A stretch of 64,000 nt of DNA from an uncultured Oscillospiraceae bacterium (lineage in GTDB: Bacteria > Bacillota > Clostridia > Oscillospirales > Oscillospiraceae): NCBI GenBank assembly GCA_934589145.1, contig CAKTNW010000007.1:1-64000 (forward strand), read 5' to 3'. The position numbers were made by a program, and so were the translations under genes. The notes under the pieces are model-generated. The model was not told the DNA's origin, made no database searches, and was given only the letters and a program-made list of their open reading frames with translations. Position 1 is the first letter of the stretch; each line of letters opens with the position of its first letter. This document shows, one piece after another, positions 42,724-53,515 of the stretch.

Positions 42724-43608
42724 TTACCGGTCGCCGTTTTCCGCCACCCAGGCCCGGATGTAGTCTACAAAGCGGCGGGTGGAGGCGGACAGGGCCTTTT
42801 CGTCCTTGACACCGATGCCGATGTCACGGTGGAAGGTCATGGGCGGGGGACAGGCGGTGACGGGGTAGGGGCTGTGGCGCACCATCAGCTCCGGCAGCAG
42901 GCTGATGCCCAGACCCTTGGACACCATGGAGAGGATGGTGCGATCCTCGCGGGCGGTGTATTTCACGTTGGGGCGGATGCCCATCTTGTCGAAGGCCGCC
43001 ACGATCTCATAGTCCTCGCCCTCCTCCAGTTGGATGAAGGGTTCTGTCGCCAGAGCGTCCAGCGGGAAGGGGGCGGCGTGCTCCAGTGGGTGGCCGCAGG
43101 GGACGATGACCTGTAATTTTTCACGGTGCAGGGGATAGGTTTGCAGATGCTTCACCGACGGCAGGCGCAGGAAGCCGCAGTCCACCGTGCCCCGGAGGAT
43201 CCACTCCTCGATCTGGTCGTAGAAGTCGCCGGTGACCACCTCGAATTCGATGTTGGGATAGCGCTCACCGAAGCTTTGCAGGATGGAGGGCAGCCAGTGG
43301 ACGGACACGCTGGAGAAGGTGGCCACCTTCACCAGGCCCGCGTCCACGCCCTTCAAGCTGGCGGCGGACTGCATCAGGGCGTGGTGGGCGGCGCAGAGCT
43401 TTTCAATCTGGGGCAGCAGGGCGCGGCCATCCGCCGTCAGCACCACGCCGCCCCGGTTGCGGCTGAGCAGGGTCACGCCCAGCTCGTCCTCCAGGGCCTG
43501 CACCGCGTGGCTGACGCCGGACTGGGTGAAGTTCAGGGCCCGGGCCGCCCGGGAGAAGTTGCCGCACTGGGCGGTTTTCAGGAAGATCTGGTATTTGGAA
43601 ATGCTCAT
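42724..43608 (-). CDS. LysR-family transcriptional regulator
   Basis: A 294-residue protein with an N-terminal winged HTH (MSISKYQIFLKTAQCGNFSR, FTQSGVSHAVQALEDELGV) and a substrate-binding effector domain (about 90-290). It precedes the riboswitch transcript on the same strand but has a separate promoter downstream of it, so a link to B12 is not shown. The target genes and ligand are unknown. Confidence 0.92.
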   Translation of the reverse strand: MSISKYQIFLKTAQCGNFSRAARALNFTQSGVSHAVQALEDELGVTLLSRNRGGVVLTADGRALLPQIEKLCAAHHALMQSAASLKGVDAGLVKVATFSSVSVHWLPSILQSFGERYPNIEFEVVTGDFYDQIEEWILRGTVDCGFLRLPSVKHLQTYPLHREKLQVIVPCGHPLEHAAPFPLDALATEPFIQLEEGEDYEIVAAFDKMGIRPNVKYTAREDRTILSMVSKGLGISLLPELMVRHSPYPVTACPPPMTFHRDIGIGVKDEKALSASTRRFVDYIRAWVAENGDR

Positions 43609-43775
43609 GACGCCACCTCGTTTCTGCGTGCATTATATCATACTTTTTCTCATAGTTGCAAGTACGATTATGCGTTTTACAAATGCAAAAGACTGTGCTA
43701 TGATAGGGACAGTTGAACGAGACGCGTCGAAGAAACACACGAATATACATGGAATCTCAAGGAGGTAATTGAATT

Positions 43776-44027
43776 ATGGCTCTGGTAACCAAGACGATCC
43801 GCTGCGCTGTCTGCGGCAGCAGCAGCGTTGCTTATGACGGCAAGACCTATATCTGCACCGAGTGCGGCGCCCGCAAGGAGCAGCCCATGGCGGCCGCCGA
43901 TCTGGCGGCGGTGAACCGCATTACGGCGCTGGGCGGCGACAACGAGGAGCTGGCCCGCCTGCGCAAGCAGTACCGCAATCTGGACATCACAAGCTGGTCC
44001 AGCGAGAACCGCCTGCAGGTGAAGTAA
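43776..44027 (+). CDS. Small zinc-ribbon protein
   Basis: An 83-residue protein with a zinc ribbon (CAVCGSSS ... CTECGARK) and a helical C-terminal half (NEELARLRKQYRN). AAGGAGG precedes the ATG, and a terminator follows. No family role is known. It lies between two minus-strand genes as a single-gene transcript. Confidence 0.8.
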   Translation: MALVTKTIRCAVCGSSSVAYDGKTYICTECGARKEQPMAAADLAAVNRITALGGDNEELARLRKQYRNLDITSWSSENRLQVK

Positions 44028-44085
44028 ATCATCGGCGATACATACCCTTTTCATATTTCATAGAGGGATACCCTCCCCTCGACGC

Positions 44086-44116
44086 GAAAAACCGGCTCGG
44101 ATGAGCCGGTTTTTCG
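44086..44116. terminator. Bidirectional terminator
   Basis: AAAAACCGGCTC/GAGCCGGTTTTT stem with a GGAT loop, between the zinc-ribbon gene and the convergent P-ATPase gene. Confidence 0.88.
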
Positions 44117-44132
44117 CATTGCATATATGGGG

Positions 44133-46013
<1,881 letters not shown>

Positions 46014-46070
46014 GGTCACGATGCTCCTTTCCAATGCCGTGCCCGGCACTGGGCCGGGCACGGAGTGATA

Positions 46071-46289
46071 TTACAGCTCGATCTCGCAGTCGGGCTCTAC
46101 CTTCTTGCAGGCTTTCAGCACGTCCTTCATGACGGCCTTGGCGTCCTGGCCTTCTTCAAACTCCACGATCATCTTCTGGGTCATGAAATTGACGGTGGCA
46201 GACGCCACGCCGCTGGTCTTCTTGGCGGCTTCCTCCATCAGGTTGGCGCAGTTGGCGCAGTCAACTTCGATCTTGTAGGTCTTTTTCAT
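46071..46289 (-). CDS. Stand-alone heavy-metal-associated (HMA) domain protein
   Basis: A 72-residue ferredoxin-like HMA domain with the metal motif CANCANLM (Cys at about 11 and 14), preceding the ATPase gene by 57 bp on the same strand. It probably delivers metal to the pump. It is divergent from the ArsR-AraC regulator gene, with a shared control region between. Confidence 0.92.
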   Translation of the reverse strand: MKKTYKIEVDCANCANLMEEAAKKTSGVASATVNFMTQKMIVEFEEGQDAKAVMKDVLKACKKVEPDCEIEL

Positions 46290-46342
46290 GATGATACCTC
46301 CATATACGGGCCTCCGCTGGGGAGCGCCTCAAAATTTCACAA

Positions 46343-46358
46343 TTAAGCGCTTGCTTAA
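46343..46358. promoter_or_regulatory. Candidate operator between the HMA gene and the regulator
   Basis: TTAAGC...GCTTAA arms around GCTT lie in the divergent intergenic region where an ArsR-type repressor would bind. Inferred. Confidence 0.5.
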
Positions 46359-46468
46359 CGATTCTGGTGGTAGTATACTCAAAGCCGGGAGAAAAAGCAA
46401 GATGTCCGGGCGCCGTATGCCCAAAACAGCAAGTGAAATGTCCAAAACAGAAAGTAAGAGGGAACACC

Positions 46469-47182
46469 ATGGAACACTTTGAACTGCCCCACGATCACGG
46501 GGAGAAGAGCCATACCGCCGCGCTGTGCCGGGAGCTGGGCAAGACGGGGCACTTTGCCGCCGTGTCCGATGTGTTCAAGCAGCTCAGCGACCCCAACCGG
46601 GTGCGCATCTTCTGGCTGCTGAGCCATCAGGAGGCCTGCGTGGTCAACATCGCCGCCATGCTGGAGATGTCCAGCCCCGCCGTGTCCCACCACCTGCGCT
46701 CACTGGCGGAGAGCGGACTGCTGGAGAGCCGCCGGGAGGGGAAGGAGGTCTATTACCGGGCGCCGGACACGGAGCTGAGCCGCCTGCTGCACCAGATCGT
46801 GGAGCAGGTGATGGAGATCGCCTGCCCGGAGAAGCAGGTGGACTTTCAGGCCACCCAGGAGGAGATCGTCCGCAACGTGCACCAGTATCTCATTGAGCAC
46901 CTGTCGGAGCGGGTCACCATCGACGAGCTGTCCCGCCGCTTTCTGATGAATCCCACCACGCTGAAGAGCATGTTCAAGAAGGTGTACGGCGACACCATCG
47001 CCGCCCACATGCGCAACCACCGGCTGGCCCAGGCGGCGCTGCTGCTGCAGACCACCGGCGACGAGGTGGCCGCCATCGCCCAGGCGGTGGGCTACGACAG
47101 CCCCAGCCGGTTCACCACCGCCTTCCGGGAGGTGTACGGCCAGACCCCCATGGAATACCGCCGCCAGCGGGCAAAGCAATAA
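46469..47182 (+). CDS. ArsR-AraC fusion transcriptional regulator
   Basis: A 237-residue protein that joins two DNA-binding domains. An ArsR-type winged helix (about 25-115; VFKQLSDPNRVRIFWLLSH, SSPAVSHHLRSLAESGLL) is followed by an AraC/XylS-type HTH pair (about 135-235; TIDELSRRFLMNPTTLKSMF, GYDSPSRFTTAFREVYGQTP). A His/Asp-rich N-terminus (HFELPHDHGEKSH) may bind metal. It is divergent from the HMA-ATPase genes and presumably controls them. The start at 46469 follows AAGAGGGAA. Confidence 0.9.
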   Translation: MEHFELPHDHGEKSHTAALCRELGKTGHFAAVSDVFKQLSDPNRVRIFWLLSHQEACVVNIAAMLEMSSPAVSHHLRSLAESGLLESRREGKEVYYRAPDTELSRLLHQIVEQVMEIACPEKQVDFQATQEEIVRNVHQYLIEHLSERVTIDELSRRFLMNPTTLKSMFKKVYGDTIAAHMRNHRLAQAALLLQTTGDEVAAIAQAVGYDSPSRFTTAFREVYGQTPMEYRRQRAKQ

Positions 47183-47183
47183 A

Positions 47184-47219
47184 AAAACAGCCGTGTACCA
47201 CAGGGTACACGGCTGTTTT
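47184..47219. terminator. Bidirectional terminator
   Basis: A 16-bp stem ending AAAACAGCCGTGTACC/GGTACACGGCTGTTTT separates convergent genes. Confidence 0.9.
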
Positions 47220-47227
47220 GACGCTTG

Positions 47228-48016
47228 TTACTTTTCGGCTGCCGACGGTATGCGGCTTTTCCGCGTCAGCAGCCGCAGAACGGCGAAAATCAGCCCCGCG
47301 CCGAGACACACGCAGGGGATATACACCGCCGTGGCGGCATACCAGCCGAAGCGGGCGGCGATATCCCTGAACACCACGATGGTGTTGTTGGCCGGGCCTA
47401 CAAAGAACATGTTGATCTTACCGTTCGACACATTGAAAAGCGCCGCATTGATGCAGAAGGCGATCCCGCACAGCAGCAGGAACAGCGCCGTGGCCCGCCC
47501 AAAGTCCCGGAGAGAGCGGGGGCCATTGCCGGAGAGAATGAGAAACAGCCCCAGAAAGACCAGCAGCGTATGCCACACGAAGCCGTGGAGCGTCAGCGTC
47601 CAGTAGTCATGGCTGAGGCCGGAGGGCTCCAGCAGAGCCAGAAAGCCGCCCAGCAGGTTATAGGTGCAGAGAAAGGTATAGATGGCGCTGCGGACGGCTT
47701 CACGCCGGGTCAGATTGGCGGCCACGCACAGATACATGGGGATGCTGCAGAGCTGAAAAGGAAAGACCCACCACTGGAAGTGGCCTTGACCGATGACATA
47801 GTAGTAAAACAGCAGCTTGTATGTCTCACAGACCATCAGAAACAGTCCTGCGCTCAACAGAATACGGCGGCAGCAAACCGCCCCGCACCGACGAAGGATC
47901 CAAGCCAGCATGGCGCTTCCGCCGAGACCGAAAACCAGAAAGAGCAGATGAAAAGGCCCGTAGGCCGCAGGCGGCGTCATGGGCCAGGCCGTAGCAAAGA
48001 TCCATTGTTCCAGCAT
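47228..48016 (-). CDS. YwaF-family integral membrane protein
   Basis: A 262-residue protein with about seven membrane helices. It contains YKLLFYYYVIGQGHFQWWVF and a PFQLCSIPMYL segment typical of the YwaF/TIGR02206 family, whose function is unknown. It has no nearby partner genes and probably forms a single-gene transcript. Confidence 0.8.
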   Translation of the reverse strand: MLEQWIFATAWPMTPPAAYGPFHLLFLVFGLGGSAMLAWILRRCGAVCCRRILLSAGLFLMVCETYKLLFYYYVIGQGHFQWWVFPFQLCSIPMYLCVAANLTRREAVRSAIYTFLCTYNLLGGFLALLEPSGLSHDYWTLTLHGFVWHTLLVFLGLFLILSGNGPRSLRDFGRATALFLLLCGIAFCINAALFNVSNGKINMFFVGPANNTIVVFRDIAARFGWYAATAVYIPCVCLGAGLIFAVLRLLTRKSRIPSAAEK

Positions 48017-48120
48017 AGCAAACCTCCCGTGTGTCCAGCAAGATATTTCTTTTCATCATGATTGTAAAAAGCACTCTTGAACTGGCTTGAAAGCAAATTG
48101 AAACAGGAGTTAAACTATGA

Positions 48121-48150
48121 AAGAAAGCCGCCCGCAGGGGCGGCTTTTCC
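48121..48150 (-). terminator. Terminator of the B3/4-domain gene
   Basis: On the minus strand AAAAGCCGCC pairs with GGGCGGCTTT around CCTGC, with TCTTTC following. Confidence 0.7.
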
Positions 48151-48161
48151 GGTGTGCTCCA

Positions 48162-48815
48162 TTACAGCAGTTGGCGGCAGGTCTCCGCGTCCGGCGCCAG
48201 CGTTTTCACATCACGCTCCAGCTGATCCAGCACGGCTGTGATCTCCGCCGCGGGCTGTCCCGCCACGCCGAAAACGGGATAGAACACATGGGTGCTGCTC
48301 TCCCGGACGCAGGTGCGGTCATCTGCCCCGGCGATCATGCTGAAGATGATCCCGCCGTCGTCCCTGGCGCAGAAGTCGCCGGGGTAGGTGTGTACCTCCT
48401 CGCCCCGCATACCGGGGAAGGGCGCCTTCTCTGTTCCGGCAAACAGCCGGACACAGCCCTGCACCTGATCTACGTCGTGGGTGCCGGACAGCTGCTGGGT
48501 CTCCAGTTCCGCAAGAAAGGGAATGGCGGTGATGGGATTTCCGCTGGGGAAGGGGCGTCCCTTCAGCAGAATGGATTCCAGCTGCATCAGTACGGGGTAG
48601 GTTTTCTTGAACTTTTTGAAAAAGCGGAAGTAGACATTCTCGCCGAACACCGCCTTGCGGTCATAGTCCGCAAAGTGCTCCTTCAGCGCATTGAGCCGCG
48701 CCGTCACCATGGCCTGAAAGGCATCCTCCCGCCACAGCGCTCTCTCGGGATAAGCGACCTCCAGAACACCGAAGGGTACGCCGTCCAGGGCGGCGTCTTT
48801 TTGAAATTGCAGCAT
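48162..48815 (-). CDS. B3/B4 tRNA-binding domain protein
   Basis: A 217-residue stand-alone B3/4 domain, the fold also found in the beta subunit of phenylalanyl-tRNA synthetase. Marks are YFRFFKKFKKTYPVLMQLES, the conserved NPITAIPFLAELETQQL and GTHDVDQV. Stand-alone members may edit tRNA or bind amino acid derivatives, but their role is not settled. The start at 48815 follows AAGGAGG; a longer frame exists but lacks a ribosome site. Confidence 0.82.
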   Translation of the reverse strand: MLQFQKDAALDGVPFGVLEVAYPERALWREDAFQAMVTARLNALKEHFADYDRKAVFGENVYFRFFKKFKKTYPVLMQLESILLKGRPFPSGNPITAIPFLAELETQQLSGTHDVDQVQGCVRLFAGTEKAPFPGMRGEEVHTYPGDFCARDDGGIIFSMIAGADDRTCVRESSTHVFYPVFGVAGQPAAEITAVLDQLERDVKTLAPDAETCRQLL

Positions 48816-49044
48816 GGTACAGACCTCCTTAAATAAAAATAGCGGGATAAAATCCTTCCGAATTCTATCCCACTTAAACCGTACCAATATGATACGATAA
48901 GTCCTCTGATCAAATGAATCCCCACTTTGTTGGCAATGAGTATAGCACCGCCTTTTGCAAAATGCAAGAGAAATTTTTCCGGCGATTGCCGGAGACGCAG
49001 ATAACAATAAAAAAGAAGGACATCCAAACGGATGTCCTTCTTGA

Positions 49045-49132
49045 TGGTGCGCGAGGCGGGACTTGAACCCGCACGCCCGTAGTGAGCACTAGAACCTGAA
49101 TCTAGCGAGTCTGCCAATTCCACCACTCGCGC
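49045..49132 (-). tRNA. tRNA-Leu (CAG)
   Basis: Minus-strand cloverleaf: acceptor GCGCGAG/CTCGCGC, anticodon loop TTCAGGT (anticodon CAG), long variable arm, T-loop TTCAAGT, encoded CCA. Confidence 0.94.
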
Positions 49133-49217
49133 AAACAACGTAGTTGATTATAACCGAAGTTGTTGTATTTGTCAATACCTTTTTTCGATTTTTTTCAACT
49201 TTCTCTTTTCGAGAAGG

Positions 49218-49304
49218 TGGTGCGAGTGATGGGACTTGAACCCACACGTCCATTCGAACACAAGCACCTCAAGCTTGCCTGTCTGCCGATTCCAGCACAC
49301 TCGC
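49218..49304 (-). tRNA. tRNA-Leu (GAG)
   Basis: Minus-strand cloverleaf: acceptor GCGAGTG/CACTCGC, anticodon loop TTGAGGT (anticodon GAG), long variable arm, encoded CCA. Confidence 0.94.
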
Positions 49305-49392
49305 AAATGAGCCTTCTCAAGAGTACTTGCTTATTATACCAGACAAACCGCATTTGTCAAGCCTAAAATTTCCTGTGCTTATGACCGGCCTT

Positions 49393-50109
49393 TTACACCT
49401 GGGACAGCACCTGGCCGATGGGCCCGTCGATGACCAGATCGGCGCCGATGTCCGCGCCCACGGTGCCCTTGTTGATGACCACCAGCTTATGGCCCCGGTA
49501 GTAGCGCACCAGGCCCGCCGCCGGATACACCACCAGCGACGTGCCGCCGATGATCAGCATATCTGCGTCGTGGATATAGCGCAGGGCCCTGTCCATCACG
49601 TCCTCGTCCAGGCCCTCCTCGTATAGCACCACGTCGGGCTTGATGTCGCCGCCGCAGGTGCACTTGGGCACGCCGGTGCTGTGGAGAATGGCGTCCAGCC
49701 CGTAGAACTTATGGCACCGCTCGCAGTAGTTCCGCAGCACGCTGCCGTGGAGTTCCAGCACCTCGCGGCTGCCGGCCTTCTGGTGCAGGCCGTCGATATT
49801 CTGGGTGATGACCGCCTTCAGCTTGCCCTCCTGCTCCCACTGGGCCAGCTTGCGGTGGGCGGCGTTGGGCTGGGCATCGGGGGCCAGCATCTTCGCCCGG
49901 TAGAACTCATAAAACTCCGCCTTGTGGGCCATATAGAAGCTGTGGCTCAGCATGGTCTCCGGCGGATAGCGGAACTTCTGGTGATACAGGCCGTCCACGC
50001 TGCGGAAATCGGGGATGCCGCTCTCCGTGGAGACGCCCGCGCCGCCGAAAAACACGATGTTATCGCTGCCGTCCACCAGCTCTTTCAATTTGCGGATCTG
50101 CTCGTCCAT
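49393..50109 (-). CDS. NAD-dependent protein deacylase, Sir2 family
   Basis: A 238-residue sirtuin with the NAD-binding GAGVSTESGIPDFRS (about 23-38), TQNIDGLH with catalytic His in ELHGS, and the four-Cys zinc site (CERC...CTCG). It removes acyl groups from lysines and releases O-acyl-ADP-ribose and nicotinamide. It is the last gene of a four-gene unit with the CpXC, NhaC and CDF genes, 13 bp after the CDF gene. AAGGAGG sets the start at 50109. Confidence 0.95.
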   Translation of the reverse strand: MDEQIRKLKELVDGSDNIVFFGGAGVSTESGIPDFRSVDGLYHQKFRYPPETMLSHSFYMAHKAEFYEFYRAKMLAPDAQPNAAHRKLAQWEQEGKLKAVITQNIDGLHQKAGSREVLELHGSVLRNYCERCHKFYGLDAILHSTGVPKCTCGGDIKPDVVLYEEGLDEDVMDRALRYIHDADMLIIGGTSLVVYPAAGLVRYYRGHKLVVINKGTVGADIGADLVIDGPIGQVLSQV

Positions 50110-50122
50110 TTGGGATACCTCC

Positions 50123-51292
50123 TTATTCCACATAAGAGTTTTCGATCTTTACCACGGCCCGGTAATGGCCATCCATGTCCTCCACCAGGCGGCAGACCCT
50201 CTGGGCCACCTGGGGCCGGGTCAGCTGCTCGTCAAAGGGGATCACCACGTCAAAGATCAGGTTGGTGTGGGTCGCGCCCGGCACGATGCGGAAATCGTGG
50301 ATGGTCAGCCGGGGATCGATGGTCTTTACCAGCGCCGCCACCTCCTTGTGCAGGGCTGTCACCTTCGGATCGCCTACCACCACGGGATCCATGTGGATCA
50401 CCGCCTCGCAGTGGAGCTTCCGGCCCAGCTCCGACTCAATGTTGTCGATGACATCGTGGAGCTCCAGCAGCTGGCCGTCGGCGGGCACCTCGGCGTGGAG
50501 GGAGATGATGCGCCGTCCCGGGCCGTAGTCGTGGATCACCAGATCGTGGACGCCCACCACCAGGGGATGGGCCATCACCAGCGCCTCGATCTCCCGCACC
50601 AGGGCCGGGTCGGGGGCCTGGCCCAGCAGGGGACTGATGGTGTCCCGCGCCGCCTGCACCGCCGACCACAGGATGAACAGCGCCACCACCAGGCCCACCC
50701 AGCCGTCCAGCGGCACGCTGATGAACCGGCTTGCGACGGTGGCCAGCAGCACGGCGGCGGTGGCCGCCGTATCGCTGAGACTGTCCGCCGCGGTGGCGGC
50801 CATGGCGGCGGAATCAATCTTTCTGCCCACCGCCTTGTTATAGGTATACATATACAGCTTCACGACGATGGAGGCCAGCAGGATACCGCAGGCCAGCCAG
50901 GAGAAGGTCACCGCCACCGGGTGGAGGATCTTATCCACCGAGGATTTGGCCAGCTCCGCGCCCATCAGCAGGATCAGGCCCGCCACCACCAGGCCGGAGA
51001 TGTACTCCATCCGCCCGTGGCCGAAGGGATGGCCCGCGTCAGGCTTCTTCCCGGCCAGGCGGAAGCCCAGCAGCGTCACCACCGAGGAGCCCGCGTCCGA
51101 CAGGTTGTTGAAGGCGTCCGCCGTGATGGCGATGGAGCCGCTGAGACTGCCTGCCGCCAGCTTTCCGGCGAACAGCAGCAGATTCAGGGCGATGCCCACA
51201 AAGCCGCACAGCGCGCCCCAGGCGCGGCGTACCGCGGCGTCCGTCACCCGTTCCCGGTGGGGGATACACCATTTTGCCAGCAGAGAGATCAT
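50123..51292 (-). CDS. Cation diffusion facilitator (CDF) transporter
   Basis: A 389-residue CDF-family metal/proton antiporter with six membrane helices. The metal-site residues are in DAFNNLSDAGSS (helix II) and the helix V segment DSLSDTAATA, with HPFGHGRMEY between. The C-terminal cytoplasmic domain is about 210-300, plus an additional C-terminal extension. The likely substrates are Zn or Mn. It overlaps the nhaC-type gene by 4 bp (ATGA), so the two are coupled. Confidence 0.93.
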   Translation of the reverse strand: MISLLAKWCIPHRERVTDAAVRRAWGALCGFVGIALNLLLFAGKLAAGSLSGSIAITADAFNNLSDAGSSVVTLLGFRLAGKKPDAGHPFGHGRMEYISGLVVAGLILLMGAELAKSSVDKILHPVAVTFSWLACGILLASIVVKLYMYTYNKAVGRKIDSAAMAATAADSLSDTAATAAVLLATVASRFISVPLDGWVGLVVALFILWSAVQAARDTISPLLGQAPDPALVREIEALVMAHPLVVGVHDLVIHDYGPGRRIISLHAEVPADGQLLELHDVIDNIESELGRKLHCEAVIHMDPVVVGDPKVTALHKEVAALVKTIDPRLTIHDFRIVPGATHTNLIFDVVIPFDEQLTRPQVAQRVCRLVEDMDGHYRAVVKIENSYVE

Positions 51293-52605
51293 ACGCTTTT
51301 CTCCTTATGGGGATACACATATCGTTTCGTCAGACCATGCACCAGCGGGATCATGTACAGCAGCACCGCGTAGGGGATGGCCCGCTGATCCACCTCCAGC
51401 ATCACCAGGGGGATGCTGCACGCGATGTTCCAGGGGATCAGAGCCGACAGCACGATGCCGCTGTTCTCCATGTCCACCGCCTGCTCATTGCGGTCGGTAT
51501 AGCAGCGGCGCAGCAGCTGGTTGCCCATGACGATCACTACCGACTGGTTGCAGAAGATCATGCCCGCACCCAGGCTCACCGCCGCCGAGGCGGCGAAGCG
51601 GCCGCAGCGGTTCGCCAGCTTTTCCACCAGCCCCGCCGCGCCCTTCAGCACGCCGGTGCCCTCCAGCAAGCCCGCCAGCAGTCCGGTGGTGAACACCAGC
51701 GCCGCGGGCTTGGCCATGGAGACGATGCCGCCGCCGGAGAGGATGTCCTTTAGCTGCCCCGCGGCGGGATAGTAGCCCAGCAGGGCGGTTTTCAGCATGA
51801 CCCACACCGTCATGCCCTGCACCAGCACGCTGACCGCGCCCGCCGCCGCCACGCTGAGGCCGATGCTGATCAGCACCGGCACCCGGACAAGGGGCAGCGC
51901 CAGCATGATCACCGCCGGCAGCAGCGCCCACAGGGAGATGACGGCGCTGTCCCGCAGAGCCTGCAGCAAACTCTCGTCCACCGCGGTGATGGGATGGCGC
52001 ACCGACAGCGCGCCGTATACGATAACGGTCAGTGCCACCGGCAGCACGCCGGTACGGAACATGTTCCGCAGATTGTCGTACAGCGCTGTCCCTGTTTCCG
52101 CCGCCACCAGCGCGGCAGAGGAGGACGCGGGGGAGCACCGGTCACCGAAATACGCGCCGGACAGGACGGCGCCCGCCGTCACCGCCTCGCTGACGCCGCC
52201 GGAGCGGGCCAGGGCCATCAGCACGATGCCCGCCGTGCCCACCACGCCGAAGGAGGTGCCCAGGGCGTAGGAGATCAGCGCCGTCAGCAGGAAGGCCACC
52301 AGCACGAACAGCTTGGGGGAGATGGCCTGCACGCCGTAATAGATAAAGAATACGATGGTGCCGCTGGCCCGCCACAGGGCGGTGATGGCCCCGATGAACA
52401 CAAAAATCCGCAGCACGATCAGCACCCGGCGGCCCTCTGTCCAGGCCATGGCCCACATGGAGCGCAGAGTGTGTCCCTGCCTGCGGCCGTGGAGCGTGAA
52501 CAGCACCAGTCCCAGAGCCAGCGCCCACAGGAAGCTCCGGCCCGAGATGAGGCAGGCTACCATCGCCCCCAGAAACAGGGCGAAGGAGACGATGACGCCG
52601 CTCAT
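51289..52605 (-). CDS. NhaC-family Na+/H+ antiporter
   Basis: A 438-residue membrane protein with about eleven helices and the family segments SYALGTSFGVVGTAGIVLMA and SGAYFGDRCSPASSSAALVA, the latter with the conserved GDxxSP. It belongs to the NhaC group that exchanges sodium or organic anions for protons. Its start overlaps the stop of the zinc-ribbon gene (ATGA), and its stop overlaps the CDF start. Confidence 0.92.
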   Translation of the reverse strand: MSGVIVSFALFLGAMVACLISGRSFLWALALGLVLFTLHGRRQGHTLRSMWAMAWTEGRRVLIVLRIFVFIGAITALWRASGTIVFFIYYGVQAISPKLFVLVAFLLTALISYALGTSFGVVGTAGIVLMALARSGGVSEAVTAGAVLSGAYFGDRCSPASSSAALVAAETGTALYDNLRNMFRTGVLPVALTVIVYGALSVRHPITAVDESLLQALRDSAVISLWALLPAVIMLALPLVRVPVLISIGLSVAAAGAVSVLVQGMTVWVMLKTALLGYYPAAGQLKDILSGGGIVSMAKPAALVFTTGLLAGLLEGTGVLKGAAGLVEKLANRCGRFAASAAVSLGAGMIFCNQSVVIVMGNQLLRRCYTDRNEQAVDMENSGIVLSALIPWNIACSIPLVMLEVDQRAIPYAVLLYMIPLVHGLTKRYVYPHKEKSV

Positions 52606-53198
52606 TCCGCGCCCCGGATGGTCAGCGTCATCTGGCAGCACAGACGGTCCAGATCCTCGTCCGTTCCGGCGGGGAGCCGCAGCTTGCCGCCGCAGCGGCG
52701 GCAGACGAGATCCACCGCGTCCCGGTGTACCTGGATGCCGTACTCCGTGCTGCCGCAGGAGCAGCGGATGCCGCCCCGGGCGGCGATGTCCTTCAACTCG
52801 GACAGCACCTCGTACATGATGACGTTATCGGTAAAGGCTTCCTTTTCCTCGCACTTTTCCTTCTCCGCCCGGATGGCCAGCTCCTCCATGGCGCGCTGTA
52901 CTTGGGCGGTGTCGCCGGCGTAGCAGCACAGCTGCTTCGTCTCCGGACAGGCCAGGCCCACGCCCCGGCCCGTCAGGATAGCGTTTGCGTCCACCTCCGC
53001 CTGATGGGTGCCGCCGCACAGGCCGCAGGGAACCCACAGCCGGAACTTGATGCCGTCGGTCTGGATCTCCAGTTCGCTCTCGCCGCATTCGCAGCCGATG
53101 CGGGCAGCGGCCGCCTGCAGGGCGAAGGCGCTGCGGCTGCCCAGCACCGCCTTGCCGCATTTGGGACAGATATAGCCAAAACTGCGTACTTCTTCCAT
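52602..53198 (-). CDS. CpXC-like multi-zinc-ribbon protein
   Basis: A 198-residue protein rich in CxxC pairs (CPKCGK, CECGES, CGLCGG, CSCGST, CRRCGG), suggesting several zinc ribbons, with a helical segment about 110-140. It resembles CpXC-domain proteins of unknown function. It is the first gene of the unit cpXC-nhaC-CDF-sir2, coupled by an ATGA overlap. The start at 53198 follows TGAGGT. Confidence 0.78.
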   Translation of the reverse strand: MEEVRSFGYICPKCGKAVLGSRSAFALQAAAARIGCECGESELEIQTDGIKFRLWVPCGLCGGTHQAEVDANAILTGRGVGLACPETKQLCCYAGDTAQVQRAMEELAIRAEKEKCEEKEAFTDNVIMYEVLSELKDIAARGGIRCSCGSTEYGIQVHRDAVDLVCRRCGGKLRLPAGTDEDLDRLCCQMTLTIRGAE

Positions 53199-53362
53199 GG
53201 TATATACCTCATTGCACAATATATTGAAATCCATTATACGCTATCGCGGAGGCCTTTTCCAGTCCCAAAGGGGAATTTTCCCGTAAAACCGTTGACAGTG
53301 CCAGGGGAGAAAGGCTATCATAAAAAAGACCGACTGGCGCTGATTCCAGATATTTCCTGATA

Positions 53363-53401
53363 TGTCGAACATAAATTCAAACAAATTGTTTGGACTCGAC
53401 A
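53363..53401. promoter_or_regulatory. Two 0A-box-like sites upstream of spo0A
   Basis: TGTCGAA at 53363-53369 and TGTCGAG on the minus strand at 53395-53401 match the TGNCGAA consensus bound by Spo0A~P. They suggest autoregulation, as in other endospore formers. Confidence 0.6.
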
Positions 53402-53515
53402 AAAATTCCTTGAAAACGATGCTGGATTCTGGTAATTTGTAATGCAGCAAGGCGACAGGCTGTGGATTATCACGAAAAACGCCCTGCAAGTTTATGAGAG
53501 AGGAACGAGAGAGCA

